Shown here one piece after another: positions 47,309 to 56,797 of a stretch of DNA of 64,000 bases (the stretch's first letter is position 1; each line of letters starts with the position of its first letter). The notes below the pieces were generated by a model, which made no database searches, was not told where the DNA came from, and worked only from the letters and a program-made list of their open reading frames with translations. The stretch is from NCBI RefSeq assembly GCF_001618885.1, contig NZ_CP015114.1, positions 2,170,001-2,234,000 on the forward strand, read 5' to 3'. The stretch comes from Staphylococcus condimenti (GTDB lineage: Bacteria > Bacillota > Bacilli > Staphylococcales > Staphylococcaceae). Both the position numbers and the translations under genes were made by a program.

Positions 47309-47351
47309 AAAAAAGACAAGATGCTTAAATGGAAAATGCATCTTGTCTTTA
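47309..47351 (-). terminator. Terminator of the TetR operon
   Basis: AAAGACAAGATGC / GCATCTTGTCTTT stem whose right arm overlaps the tetR stop codon; T run on the minus strand. Confidence 0.9.
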
Positions 47352-47900
47352 AAATGATTCGTCAGGAATAAACGAACGAATCACTGTTGTTAACATGTCA
47401 TAAATATATTCATCTGTTAAGGTCTCAGGTTTGATTAAAATGTTGAAATAGATAGGGGAGAAAATCAAATCAATGAAGATATCCTGCTGCTTTTCTGGAA
47501 TACGCGTACTGGCAATAGAACGTAATAACTGTCTATATTCATTAAAATAATCATCCATAAAATGATTACGCAATTCATTTTCACTATTAGTCAATAAAAT
47601 TTGAATCACTGCTTTACCGAGAGGACGTGTATATATCCGTGTCATTTTAAGTAGTAAAGCATATAAATCATTGAAAAATTCTCCTTTTATTTCTGAGGTA
47701 CCATGTACTTCATTTAAAAACATATCAATTATCATGGTATCTTTATCTTTCCAACGACGGTAAATTGTCGCTTTGGAAATTTGTGTGTTTTCTGCGAGTT
47801 CATCGATGGTAATTGTTGAATAAGGTTGTTTATTTAAAAGGTTCCCCAATTCCTCATAAATGCGTGTGTTGATTTTGGGATCCTTAGGTCTTCCTGCCAT
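47349..47900 (-). CDS. TetR-family repressor
   Basis: A 183-residue TetR regulator. The N-terminal helix-turn-helix is YSTITIDELAENTQISKATIYRRWKDKDTMI (about 27-57); the rest is an all-helical ligand domain. It is the last gene of a three-gene minus-strand operon with two DUF3147 membrane proteins and starts one base after the previous stop. It probably represses the whole operon through the palindrome at 48676, so the regulator and membrane proteins are jointly induced by an unknown ligand. Confidence 0.88.
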   Translation of the reverse strand: MAGRPKDPKINTRIYEELGNLLNKQPYSTITIDELAENTQISKATIYRRWKDKDTMIIDMFLNEVHGTSEIKGEFFNDLYALLLKMTRIYTRPLGKAVIQILLTNSENELRNHFMDDYFNEYRQLLRSIASTRIPEKQQDIFIDLIFSPIYFNILIKPETLTDEYIYDMLTTVIRSFIPDESF

Positions 47901-47901
47901 A

Positions 47902-48282
47902 TTAATGACCTCGTTTCATATGCGAAATTTTTTCTACTATTTCAAAAATGATGATAGCGCTTAAGAACCAAACTACAACGCCCACTATGATACTTAAAAT
48001 CCAGTCATTTGTCCAAATCAGCATAAACCAAGTTGCTAAAATATTGAATAACACACCTGTCATACCGAATACAGCACCACGACTGACATGCGAAGCGACT
48101 TTATCACCGTATTGTACACCGGACATAATGAGTGAAATAAGAAATACCGCTGGGAACACTGCGAAGATTCCGCCGAATTCTTTCCACGGCATAATTACTG
48201 AAACAATATAACTAAGCGCTACTGATGCACCACCTGCAAGAAATTTTACAAGTAACATTTTCATTTTAAAGAATGCCTCCAA
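47902..48282 (-). CDS. DUF3147 membrane protein, second copy
   Basis: A 126-residue protein with four hydrophobic segments and the motif LAGGASVALSYIVSV near the start and FAVFPAVFLISLIMSG (about 39-54). It is a paralogue of the next gene upstream and immediately abuts it, with start and stop codons adjacent. Two small four-helix proteins encoded side by side suggest a heterodimeric membrane complex, in the way of paired small multidrug exporters; that role is inference. Confidence 0.75.
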   Translation of the reverse strand: MEAFFKMKMLLVKFLAGGASVALSYIVSVIMPWKEFGGIFAVFPAVFLISLIMSGVQYGDKVASHVSRGAVFGMTGVLFNILATWFMLIWTNDWILSIIVGVVVWFLSAIIIFEIVEKISHMKRGH

Positions 48283-48642
48283 TTAAATATGTTTAAGTGC
48301 CAAAATAATACAAGATAAGATAAACCAACTTACTACTGAGAAGATAGCGCCACGTCTGAAACCGATTTTTTGAACAGCATAAGCTGTGAGCGCCACACTC
48401 AAAATACAACCAACAATACCGATGACTGCACCTGAACTAAGATGAATCGATTCTTGGATAAGATTTTGACCTCTGAAATCTACAGCTAGTGTAACTAAAG
48501 CTGCTAAGTAGACAGCTGGAAAAGTAGAAAAGATACCGCCGAGTTTGCCGCCAAGTTTTGCAGAAATAACAGTTGCCAAAGCAACAGCTAATCCGCCAAA
48601 GACAAAACGAATGATCAAACTAGTTAAGGAAATGCCGAACAT
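48283..48642 (-). CDS. DUF3147 membrane protein, first copy
   Basis: A 119-residue protein with four hydrophobic segments, sharing with its neighbour the F-GG-AVALA start, GGIFSTFPAVYLAALV and SSGAVIGIVGCIL blocks. It is the first gene of the operon. GGAATGATG is the nearest ribosome-site-like sequence. Its promoter region carries the 20-bp palindrome and, further upstream, a cre-like sequence. Confidence 0.75.
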   Translation of the reverse strand: MFGISLTSLIIRFVFGGLAVALATVISAKLGGKLGGIFSTFPAVYLAALVTLAVDFRGQNLIQESIHLSSGAVIGIVGCILSVALTAYAVQKIGFRRGAIFSVVSWFILSCIILALKHI

Positions 48643-48675
48643 AACTTATCATCATTCCAATCCTATAGTAATTTA

Positions 48676-48695
48676 TAAACGAAACGTATCGTTTA
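48676..48695. promoter_or_regulatory. Putative TetR operator
   Basis: TAAACGAAACGTATCGTTTA is a palindrome with two central mismatches (arms TAAACGA / TCGTTTA), 34 bp before the first DUF3147 gene, in the expected promoter position of the autoregulated operon. Confidence 0.75.
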
Positions 48696-48773
48696 GTTTT
48701 AGTGTAATACGACATCTCTTAGATGTAAATAACTTTAACTTAATTTATAAGCGAAATTAAATTTTAATTTATA

Positions 48774-48787
48774 TTAAAGCGTTTTCA
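48774..48787. promoter_or_regulatory. cre-like sequence
   Basis: TTAAAGCGTTTTCA matches 13 of 14 cre positions in the gap between lrgB and the TetR operon. It may be chance. Confidence 0.25.
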
Positions 48788-48874
48788 TAATTGTTGGGAG
48801 TATTAGAAAATGAAAATATGAGAAAATTACAGGTTATTTGCTTCGTTAAAATACAGCAAAGCTTCATGAAAACA

Positions 48875-48905
48875 AAAAAGAAGCAACCTTTTGTCGCTTC
48901 TTTTT
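48875..48905 (-). terminator. Terminator after lrgB
   Basis: AAAAAGAAGC / GCTTCTTTTT stem with an 11-base loop, usable in both directions. Confidence 0.85.
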
Positions 48906-48922
48906 CAATCAAGTCTTTTTAA

Positions 48923-49624
48923 TTAAAGTAAAACACCTGCTAAGAATGGTACAACTGCTACGACGATAACCCCGACTAATACCACAGCTATGCTGGCCAT
49001 TGAAGTTTCGGTTTCACCAAGTTCAGTTGCTGCTGATACCCCAAGTGTATGACCACTAGTTCCAAGCGCAAGTCCACGTGCAATCGGGTTGTCGATATGG
49101 AAGAATTTCAAAAGCTTGTTGCCGAGTGCGTAAATGATAACCGCATTTAAGATAACTGCTAGAGAAGTTAATTCTTTTACACCGCCAATTCCATCTGAAA
49201 CAGGCAATGCGATTGCAGTTGTTGCTGCTTGAGGCAACATTGAAGCTACAATATCTCCGCCGAATTGGAAGATTTTAGCTACTGCATAAATACCGAACAA
49301 TGCTACTACTGTACCGAGTGCAATTCCGCCGAAGATTTTTGCCCAGTATTTTTTCAATACATCACGTTTTTTATACAATGGAATCGCAAAACAAATTGTT
49401 GCGGGTTCTAAGAAGAAATTAATGATGTCGCCACCGATTTTATAATTTGCATAACTGATGCCAGTTGCTTTCAAGAAAACAATGCCGAAAACCATGCTGA
49501 CAAATAGAGGGGCAAGTAAAAAGAAACCGTTTGTCTTTTTAAAGAAATAAGTGGCAATCAAGAATGGAATCACAGATAATAAGATACCGAAATAAGGTGT
49601 GTTGATACCTAAATGTTCAATCAT
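48923..49624 (-). CDS. lrgB: Antiholin-like protein LrgB
   Basis: A 233-residue LrgB/CidB-family membrane protein with about six to seven helices; the motifs [39 protein letters not shown] and [19 protein letters not shown] are typical. With LrgA it opposes CidA-driven murein hydrolase activity and autolysis, and the family also moves pyruvate or related metabolites. Its start overlaps the lrgA stop by four bases. Confidence 0.93.
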   Translation of the reverse strand: MIEHLGINTPYFGILLSVIPFLIATYFFKKTNGFFLLAPLFVSMVFGIVFLKATGISYANYKIGGDIINFFLEPATICFAIPLYKKRDVLKKYWAKIFGGIALGTVVALFGIYAVAKIFQFGGDIVASMLPQAATTAIALPVSDGIGGVKELTSLAVILNAVIIYALGNKLLKFFHIDNPIARGLALGTSGHTLGVSAATELGETETSMASIAVVLVGVIVVAVVPFLAGVLL

Positions 49625-50082
49625 ACATGTTCCTCCGCAACTTTGTTGTGACCTTTAGCGATATGTTTGTGAGATTTATGTGCAAATGGCAATCCTTTAA
49701 CCAACATTTGTGACACAAATCCTGTACATAATAAAAGTAAAATTGTAGAAATGATAATTAATGAAATAATCAAAATTGGACTCTTGCTCAAAATTCCAAG
49801 TGAGTTAATTACTGATACACCCGCTGGTACGAATAAGAAACCGATATTGTTTGTTAATGCACTGCCGACGCCCTCAACTTCGCCGAGCTTAATAATTCCA
49901 GTTGATAATGCAATAAACATTAGCACAAGTCCGATAACTGATGCTGGCATAGGAATCGGAATGAAACTTTCGATAATTTTAGAAATTAATAATATAACTC
50001 CGATGACTAATACTTGATGTAAGAATGAATAGGTTTTTGACGCTTTGCCCACGTTTTCTGCGTTTGATTTGACCTTTTCCAT
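49621..50082 (-). CDS. lrgA: Antiholin-like protein LrgA
   Basis: A 153-residue holin-like protein with four helices, the [13 protein letters not shown] motif (about 48-60) and [11 protein letters not shown] (about 84-94) of the LrgA/CidA family, and a basic, histidine-rich tail. It is the first gene of lrgAB, downstream of lytSR in the classic order. CCGTTCG..GGAGGCAG-type sequence (GGAGGCAGAAATGCT) precedes the ATG. LytSR would activate it on loss of membrane potential or in excess pyruvate/acetate. Confidence 0.93.
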   Translation of the reverse strand: MEKVKSNAENVGKASKTYSFLHQVLVIGVILLISKIIESFIPIPMPASVIGLVLMFIALSTGIIKLGEVEGVGSALTNNIGFLFVPAGVSVINSLGILSKSPILIISLIIISTILLLLCTGFVSQMLVKGLPFAHKSHKHIAKGHNKVAEEHV

Positions 50083-50273
50083 AGCATTTCTGCCTCCGTT
50101 CGTTTCTTTATCTTGATTAAAGTGTACGACTAAAATAGTGTTTTGTGTGCGTTTTCAAGGTGAAATGCGAGAATCAGGATGTGAGTTGCACCATTCACAA
50201 GATGAGTTTCAAACTATATTTGTGACAGGAATTTTTAATAGGATGAGATGCACAAAATGAAGGGTTAAACATC

Positions 50274-50313
50274 AAAAAAACTCCCTATACTATCTGATAG
50301 TCTGTAGGGAGTT
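50274..50313 (-). terminator. Terminator of lytSR
   Basis: AACTCCCTA / TAGGGAGTT stem with inner ACTATC/GATAGT helix and seven T on the minus strand, separating lytSR from lrgAB. Confidence 0.92.
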
Positions 50314-50320
50314 AGTAAGT

Positions 50321-51121
50321 TCATATCAAACCTATTGCAGCTTTAAATGGCTTCATATATGAACGACTTACTTGCACTTTTAAATCACCAGTCAAAGTGA
50401 CTTGATACGTATAATTGAACCAATGCTCAATGGTTTGAATATGTGCTTGGTTAATAATTGTAGAACGGTGAATTCGCAAAAACTGCGTATCATCTAATCG
50501 TTTAGCATAGTTATTTAATGGATCTGTAGTTTCATAGTCTCGATTCAAAGTATGCAAAGTTGTTTTGCCATTGTTAACAGACAAAGCAATAATATCTTTT
50601 TGATTTAAGACATAAATGCGTTCATCAACTTCTATTGGTAAAACTGAAGGTTGCTTGATTGAGTGCTCAGAAGTTTTGAAATGATTTTGCCTCACAAGTT
50701 CTCCGACTTTTTCTGAACTATCTTGTAATTCAGTTGTGTGTTGATTTGGTGAAGAAGAATGATTCAATTTAGATGCAACACGTGCCACTGCTTGATCAAT
50801 TCGGTCTTGTTCAAAAGGTTTCAGAATATAATCGGTTGCATCAAGTTCAAAGGCTTTCACAGCAAAAGTATCGTGAGCAGTTGCAAAAATAATATACGGT
50901 GATTGTTTCATTTTTTGAATTTTTTCTGCTAAATCCAATCCGCTTTCATCCATTAAATTAATATCAAGAAAGATGACATCATAGGTTTCATATAATAGTT
51001 TTTCTAGTGTTTCACCAATTGTTTCAGCTTCATCAATTACTTCAAAGCTGCCATTTTGTGTGAGTAAGTAATTGAGTTCATTACGTGCTAAAGGCTCGTC
51101 GTCAACGATGAGTGTCTTCAT
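50321..51121 (-). CDS. lytR: Response regulator LytR
   Basis: A 266-residue response regulator: receiver domain (1-120) with acidic VDDEP and phosphorylated D53 in FLDINL, lysine in ILKPF, and a C-terminal LytTR DNA-binding domain (about 160-265, with [20 protein letters not shown] and [11 protein letters not shown]). The linker (about 120-160) is longer than in S. aureus LytR. It overlaps lytS by 20 bases. It binds upstream of lrgAB. Confidence 0.93.
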   Translation of the reverse strand: MKTLIVDDEPLARNELNYLLTQNGSFEVIDEAETIGETLEKLLYETYDVIFLDINLMDESGLDLAEKIQKMKQSPYIIFATAHDTFAVKAFELDATDYILKPFEQDRIDQAVARVASKLNHSSSPNQHTTELQDSSEKVGELVRQNHFKTSEHSIKQPSVLPIEVDERIYVLNQKDIIALSVNNGKTTLHTLNRDYETTDPLNNYAKRLDDTQFLRIHRSTIINQAHIQTIEHWFNYTYQVTLTGDLKVQVSRSYMKPFKAAIGLI

Positions 51122-52883
51122 ATTCTTCTACCTCCTTGTTGTCTGAACGAAATGGAATACGGCAACTTACGGCAGTACCGTTTGAATTAGAATCAATATG
51201 CAACAAAGCATTTGTTCCAAACAATCCAGATAAACGTAAGTTTAAATTTTCAAGTGCACTGCCTGTCCCTCCGGTATCTGAATGTACAATCGCTTTACCG
51301 ATATAAGGTAATTTGTCTTTTGGAATACCAATACCGTTATCTTTAACTTCTAAATAAAGTTGGCCGTTTTCATCGCGTACAATGACATCGATTCGATTGT
51401 CGGTTCTGCGATCTTTAAATGCATGTCGAATTGCATTTTCTACCAAAACTTGAATGATGAAAGGAGGTAAGAGTGCATTGCGACATGCTGGATCAATGTC
51501 GAAATTGACGTTGAAACGATTAGGAAAACGAGCTTGTTCTAACGATAAATAAGCTTCTACTTGTTGCAGCTCTTTATCCAAAGTGATGGTATTATTACGT
51601 GCGCCTTGCAAATTGGAACGGAAAAATTGGCTGAGCTGCAATAATAATTTACGTGCTTTCTCACTGTCAATACGGACCATAGCAGAAATAGTATTGATTG
51701 CATTGAAAAAGAAATGCGGATTCACTTGCGCCTGCAATGATTTGATTTCAGCATCTTTCAATAACTTACTTTGAGCTTCTGCTTGTCCTAATTCTAATTG
51801 GCTGGAAAAAATATTTGCTAAACCTGTTGCTAACTGCTTTTCGACAAATGTCAGGCGATGTGCGTCTGTAAAGTATAATTTAAGTGTGCCGACGACTTTG
51901 TCTTGTATATGAAGCGGAATGACAATCGCTGCTTGTAATGGGCAATTTGGATGATTACAGCCGATTTCACTTCGAGAATGTGCCTCTTTTAGTTTGCCTG
52001 TCAAAATCACTTCTTTAGATAATTCTGTAATAATTTCTTTTTGTGGTACATGATGATCGCTGCCTGCACCGACATGAGCTAAAATATCATGACGGTTTGT
52101 AATTGCTACTGCTGATACCTGCATCAAATCTTTAATAATATGTGCTGCTTTATTAGCTGAAGCTTCATTAAGACCTTCACGAAAATAAGGTAATGTTTCA
52201 TTGGCAATTTGCAGGACATCATGAGTCTGTACGCCACGTGTTTGTTCTTCTTGCTTTAAAGTTGAAATAATAATAGATAAGAAAATTGCTGTCCCGATAC
52301 TGTTGATTAAAATCATTGGTAATGCAATAAAACTGACAAGTGACCAAGCATGTCCACTATTTTCTGCAAAAAATAGAATACAAAGCATTTGGATAACTTC
52401 TAATGATGCACCGATCAACGCACCTAATAAAACAGGCGGATAACGACGTGCTTTTAAATAATAACGGCCGACATAACCAGATACGAGTGCAATCAATATG
52501 GAAGAAATAAAGTAAGTAAAGGCATTAGCGCCTCCGATATAGAAGCGGTATATACCAGAAATAACACCTACAATTAATGCCACAACCGGTCCGCCGACAA
52601 GTCCTGAAACGCCAATCGTCAGAACGCGCGTATTCGCTAATGATGTATCTGGAGCCAGATGTGTATAAAGCTGTCCTGATAATATGTGGGAATCACGAAT
52701 AACAACGCCGGTTACGTTTGATAGTAATGCAAATATCACAAACATAACAGTCAGCTGCCATTTTGCACGCCACGTTTCACGATTCTGCATTAAATTTTTA
52801 AAATACTTGAAGTTCATCAAAATATAAGCAAGTACGATAATTAAACCGACGCGCTCTAAAAGTAAAATGAATAAATTAAGCAA
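51102..52883 (-). CDS. lytS: Sensor histidine kinase LytS
   Basis: About 593 residues: 5TM-LYT membrane sensor (1-200), GAF domain (about 225-365), histidine-kinase domain with phosphorylated His in [19 protein letters not shown], and HATPase with ENAIRHAF and [11 protein letters not shown]. The start is set at TTG 52883, giving [15 protein letters not shown], because AAGGTG lies six bases before it and it aligns in length with S. aureus [15 protein letters not shown]; an ATG six bases upstream abuts the ribosome site. It senses membrane potential and extracellular pyruvate-type signals. Confidence 0.9.
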   Translation of the reverse strand: MLNLFILLLERVGLIIVLAYILMNFKYFKNLMQNRETWRAKWQLTVMFVIFALLSNVTGVVIRDSHILSGQLYTHLAPDTSLANTRVLTIGVSGLVGGPVVALIVGVISGIYRFYIGGANAFTYFISSILIALVSGYVGRYYLKARRYPPVLLGALIGASLEVIQMLCILFFAENSGHAWSLVSFIALPMILINSIGTAIFLSIIISTLKQEEQTRGVQTHDVLQIANETLPYFREGLNEASANKAAHIIKDLMQVSAVAITNRHDILAHVGAGSDHHVPQKEIITELSKEVILTGKLKEAHSRSEIGCNHPNCPLQAAIVIPLHIQDKVVGTLKLYFTDAHRLTFVEKQLATGLANIFSSQLELGQAEAQSKLLKDAEIKSLQAQVNPHFFFNAINTISAMVRIDSEKARKLLLQLSQFFRSNLQGARNNTITLDKELQQVEAYLSLEQARFPNRFNVNFDIDPACRNALLPPFIIQVLVENAIRHAFKDRRTDNRIDVIVRDENGQLYLEVKDNGIGIPKDKLPYIGKAIVHSDTGGTGSALENLNLRLSGLFGTNALLHIDSNSNGTAVSCRIPFRSDNKEVEEYEDTHR

Positions 52884-53127
52884 GAGCATCACCTTAAATG
52901 TTAGAATTTTTAGATAAATAGCATATAAATGAAATTTGTTTATACTAAATATGTAATTTGTTACGAAATAATTGAATTGCTTTAATGTATTAATAGAAAT
53001 TCGCTTGAATTTGGTGTAAGATACTTCATATATTGAAAATGATAGGTTTAGTTTATATTGCATTTTAATCATAAGCTAAATCGCTATTTTTTTCAGTTTT
53101 TTTGCAGGGGTATAGGAGGAATTAAAT

Positions 53128-54522
53128 ATGACAGCAACAAGATCTTTCAGAGGAGACAACAAATTGTTGTTAGGCATTATTCTAGGTGTCATTACATTCT
53201 GGCTATTTGCACAATCAGTTTTGAATGTAGTACCGACACTGCAGGAATCCTTTCATACAAATGCAGGAATCATTAATACCGCGGTTAGTTTGACTGCACT
53301 TTTCTCCGGTTTATTTGTTGTGGGTGCCGGAAGTATTGCAGATAAAGTAGGACGTGTGAAAATTACATATATTGGTTTAATCCTCAGTGTTGTGGGATCA
53401 TTGTTGATTATTATTACCAATATACCTGCTTTTTTAATTATTGGCCGTATTATTCAAGGCTTCTCTGCAGCATGTATCATGCCTGCTACACTCGCCATTG
53501 TGAATGAATATTACATTGGCAAGGATAGACAGCGTGCATTAAGTTATTGGTCTATCGGTTCATGGGGCGGATCAGGTATCTGTTCTTATTTCGGTGGATT
53601 GATGTCTACATTTGTAGGATGGCGCTGGATATTCATCATCTCAATTATTGTCGCATTGCTTGCGATGTTCTTAATGCGACATACTCCAGAAACCAAAGCA
53701 GACTCAGATAGTGATGTACAACGCGGAAAATTAGACGTTGTCGGTTTAATTGTTTTAGCTATTATGATGTTAAGTTTAAATGTAATTATTACACAATCAT
53801 CAAATTATGGTTTCTTATCGCCATTAATTTTAAGTTTAATTGTGGTGTTCATTGTTTCAATCGTCTTCTTTGCAATATATGAACAACGACTTAAGAATCC
53901 ATTGATTGACTTTAATTTATTCAAACATAAAGCTTATTCTGGAGCAGTATTATCCAACTTCGCGTTAAACGCGGTAGCCGGAACATTAATTGTCGCTAAT
54001 ACTTATTTTCAACAAGGTTTAGGGTTTACATCCAACCAATCAGGTATGATGAGTATCACATATCTGATTACTGTACTCGTAATGATTAGAATTGGTGAAA
54101 AAGTTATGCAAAAATTAGGCGCAAAACGTCCAATGATGTTTGGTGCTTTATTAAATTCAGTTGGGATGCTGCTTATTGCACTTACTTTCTTACCGACAGG
54201 TATTTACGTAATCAGCAGTGTAATTGGATATTTATTATTCGGACTCGGTTTAGGTATGTATGCGACACCATCTACAGATACAGCTGTTTCAACTGCACCA
54301 GATAATAAGGTTGGTGCTGCATCAGGTATCTATAAGATGGCTTCATCATTAGGTAATGCTTTTGGTATCGCAATTTCTGGTACGATTTATGCTGTTGTAT
54401 CACACCATGTGAACTTAGCGGCAGGTGCAATGGCAGGAATTGGATTCAATATACTTTTAGGTATCTTTGCATTCTTAGTTGTTTGGATTTTAGTTCCGAA
54501 ATCTACTGGAGAAACTTGTTAA
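53128..54522 (+). CDS. norB: Multidrug efflux MFS transporter NorB
   Basis: A 464-residue DHA2-type transporter that agrees with S. aureus NorB over its length by eye (GDNKLLLGIILGVITFWLFAQS, DRQRALSYWSIGSWGGSG, NPLIDFNLFKHKAYSGA). It should export quinolones and other hydrophobic compounds by proton antiport. AGGAGGAATTAAAT precedes the ATG. In S. aureus it is under MgrA/NorG; no regulator gene is adjacent here. A terminator with a long loop follows. Confidence 0.88.
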   Translation: MTATRSFRGDNKLLLGIILGVITFWLFAQSVLNVVPTLQESFHTNAGIINTAVSLTALFSGLFVVGAGSIADKVGRVKITYIGLILSVVGSLLIIITNIPAFLIIGRIIQGFSAACIMPATLAIVNEYYIGKDRQRALSYWSIGSWGGSGICSYFGGLMSTFVGWRWIFIISIIVALLAMFLMRHTPETKADSDSDVQRGKLDVVGLIVLAIMMLSLNVIITQSSNYGFLSPLILSLIVVFIVSIVFFAIYEQRLKNPLIDFNLFKHKAYSGAVLSNFALNAVAGTLIVANTYFQQGLGFTSNQSGMMSITYLITVLVMIRIGEKVMQKLGAKRPMMFGALLNSVGMLLIALTFLPTGIYVISSVIGYLLFGLGLGMYATPSTDTAVSTAPDNKVGAASGIYKMASSLGNAFGIAISGTIYAVVSHHVNLAAGAMAGIGFNILLGIFAFLVVWILVPKSTGETC

Positions 54523-54575
54523 TCAAAAAGACTAAAAATTGCCACCACGCATTTGTATGGTAAATATGATTCTTG

Positions 54576-54646
54576 AAAGACGGAATGATCATTGATGATA
54601 CAGTTTATGAGGGAAATTGTATTATCGAAGATTGTTCCGTCTTTTT
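54576..54646 (+). terminator. Terminator after norB
   Basis: AAAGACGGAA / TTCCGTCTTT stem, 49-base loop, T run. Confidence 0.75.
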
Positions 54647-54699
54647 GTTAAAAATAAGGTTGAGTAGGGTATCTAAGAAAGAATAAGAGGTGAGGATAC

Positions 54700-54870
54700 A
54701 TGGACGCTTTGTCTTTTACATTAGCAATTGTTGTTTTAGTTGCTTTAATAATAGGTATTCGCGACATTGTTCAAAATAAGATTACTCATAAAACACATAA
54801 AACATTATATACTGCCATTATCATAATGATAATCTTAGTGTTCGTACTATTCATGGATTTATTAGACTAA
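54700..54870 (+). CDS. Small two-helix membrane protein (56 residues)
   Basis: A short frame below the usual cut-off. It begins MDALSFTLAIVVLVALIIGI (first helix), then a polar basic turn RDIVQNKITHKTHKTLY, then a second helix TAIIIMIILVFVLFMDLLD. AAGAGGTGAGGATAC gives a proper ribosome site and a strong terminator follows directly, with another terminator just upstream, so it is a separate transcription unit. Two helices with a basic loop fit a small regulatory membrane protein. Function unknown. Confidence 0.7.
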   Translation: MDALSFTLAIVVLVALIIGIRDIVQNKITHKTHKTLYTAIIIMIILVFVLFMDLLD

Positions 54871-54872
54871 GA

Positions 54873-54918
54873 AAAAGAGCGCGTACATGTCATCTGCAAC
54901 ATGTGCACGCTCTTTTTT
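54873..54918. terminator. Terminator after small membrane protein gene
   Basis: AAAAAGAGCG..ACATGT / ACATGT..CGCTCTTTTTT long stem, active for both convergent genes. Confidence 0.9.
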
Positions 54919-54958
54919 AATGAAAAATTTTTGTAACAAGTTACTTATTGAGTCTGTG

Positions 54959-56500
54959 TTAATTTTGACGATTGTTTTTCCATAACAATAATAAACTTAC
55001 ACGTAGGATAAAGAGTAAGATTGTTATAAAAACAAGTAATATCAGTATAATTAATGGAGGAGAAAAGCCTAAAAGTGCTGACTCCCATTTGATTGAATGA
55101 ATCATCCAACTTGGTGTTTTGTAGAAAACAATACCTATTAAAATGATGAAAATCAGTGTCAGCATGCTGATAATGTTGTTTATTGACTTAGATTGATAAC
55201 GTTTTAAAAAATGTTGATGTTTATATTGATAAATCATATGGCTGATATTGATCGAAACTACTGCATTTATGATCATAGCTATCCAAATTAGTATTGAAAT
55301 GATTAAAGCATGCTTTTGAATATTATCATTGAGGTGATGATATTGGTCAAAAAACTCAAGTTGATGGTTCAAAGTGCGTGCTAAGTCTGGTACGGCACGT
55401 GAATTAAGATTAGCAAAAATTACTACTGCATTTTTATCTTTTGTATTTAAGAGAATAAAGGATGAATAATTTGGTAGGGTGCCTGGGTGCAATACTTGAT
55501 TTTCATCAGGATTTAAAAACCATCCTGTAGCATATTGTGAAGCATTCACATCATGAGGTGTATCTGCATCGCTTTGATGTGAATATTCGATAAGTGATTT
55601 GTCAGTACCTGTTGGATTTAATTGTTTTTGAACCCGTGGCACTATTTCTGCTGTACTGCTGATCATGTAAGCAGCAGGTGTGTCTCCTTTGAAATAATCA
55701 GGGTTATCAGGTTCAGCGTGCCCGTCTTTTTCAATATATCCTTGAGCAAGATGTCGTTTTTGTAGGGGCGAAGCAGCTTCAGTTTTAAAATAAGTTTGTT
55801 TCATGTGAAGCGGCATTAAAATATTTTGTCGTATATAACTTTCATAAGATTGATGTGAAACTTGTTCGATAATTAAACCTAACACATTATAATTCATATT
55901 GGCATAATTAAAGTTTTTCCCAGGTTGATCTTTTAATTCTTCATTATTAATACTTTTGACACGTGCTTTCAAATTGTCTTCATTTTTAGAAAGTTCGCCT
56001 TCCTTCTCGCTAGACATGCGGTCATCAATACCGCTGGTTTGTGCAATTACTTGTTCGATTGTTACTTTTGCCTGCTTACCATGATAATTAAAATGCAGCC
56101 AAGGCAGATAATCTGTAACAGGTGCTTTCAAATCTATTTTCTTTTTATCTGCTAATTGAAGTACTGCAAATCCAGTGAAAGCTTTTGTATTAGATGCAAT
56201 TTCATATTGTGTATGTTCTGTTGCATGTTGATGTTTGGCTTGGTTTTGAAAACCGAATCCCTTATTTAATATCACATCTTGGTGTTGTATTAATAAAACA
56301 CTCATGCCAGGAATATGTTGTTGTTGCATAGTTTTATGTATTTTTTGTGTTGCAAAATGATTTAATGTTTGTTGACTAGCATGCTTAGAAGATGTTTGTG
56401 TGTATTGAATCGTTAATAATAAAGATGTGATAAGAAAAATAACAATGATAATCAGAATTAAAACTTTATAATAAATGGTGTTAAATCGAAATTGTTTCAT
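54959..56500 (-). CDS. flp: Beta-lactamase-fold serine hydrolase, Flp/FmtA-like
   Basis: A 513-residue membrane protein: one N-terminal anchor helix (about 11-32), an extracellular class C beta-lactamase/D-Ala-D-Ala carboxypeptidase-like domain (about 45-385) and three more C-terminal helices (about 395-505). Active-site motifs are S103-N-T-K106, YANMNYN (tyrosine motif) and HPGT in place of KTG. The layout matches S. aureus Flp (FmtA-like protein). A role in teichoic acid or cell wall metabolism is inferred. Two overlapping start options differ little; the first ATG is used. Confidence 0.82.
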   Translation of the reverse strand: MKQFRFNTIYYKVLILIIIVIFLITSLLLTIQYTQTSSKHASQQTLNHFATQKIHKTMQQQHIPGMSVLLIQHQDVILNKGFGFQNQAKHQHATEHTQYEIASNTKAFTGFAVLQLADKKKIDLKAPVTDYLPWLHFNYHGKQAKVTIEQVIAQTSGIDDRMSSEKEGELSKNEDNLKARVKSINNEELKDQPGKNFNYANMNYNVLGLIIEQVSHQSYESYIRQNILMPLHMKQTYFKTEAASPLQKRHLAQGYIEKDGHAEPDNPDYFKGDTPAAYMISSTAEIVPRVQKQLNPTGTDKSLIEYSHQSDADTPHDVNASQYATGWFLNPDENQVLHPGTLPNYSSFILLNTKDKNAVVIFANLNSRAVPDLARTLNHQLEFFDQYHHLNDNIQKHALIISILIWIAMIINAVVSINISHMIYQYKHQHFLKRYQSKSINNIISMLTLIFIILIGIVFYKTPSWMIHSIKWESALLGFSPPLIILILLVFITILLFILRVSLLLLWKNNRQN

Positions 56501-56797
56501 GATTTTTGCTCATTTCAATAGGATTTAAATATAAAACAGTATACCATTATTTTAGCTTAAAACTAGACTGAACACTGTTTTGAAAAATTTTTTACAACTT
56601 ATTTACGCATTTGTTAATCATTTAATAAAAGTGTAAAAGTTCTATATTTTTTTAGTCTTGGGCACTATACATTTTTAAAGGATAGGCGTATATTTTTCTC
56701 ATTCAATAGTACATGGTTTTTGCATATAGAATTAAAGAAATATATGTCCTAGTTTTCAAGTATAAAGAGATCTAAAAAGATATAGAGGTCATGAATT
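56501..56797. other. Divergent spacer upstream of kimA-like gene
   Basis: About 297 bp, AT-rich, with no recognisable riboswitch consensus. The c-di-AMP (ydaO) riboswitch that precedes kimA in Bacillus was looked for and not seen. Confidence 0.5.

Noticed and set aside
56501..56797. c-di-AMP riboswitch before kimA
   Set aside because: Region was read for the conserved ydaO elements and none were seen; it is also short for that class.
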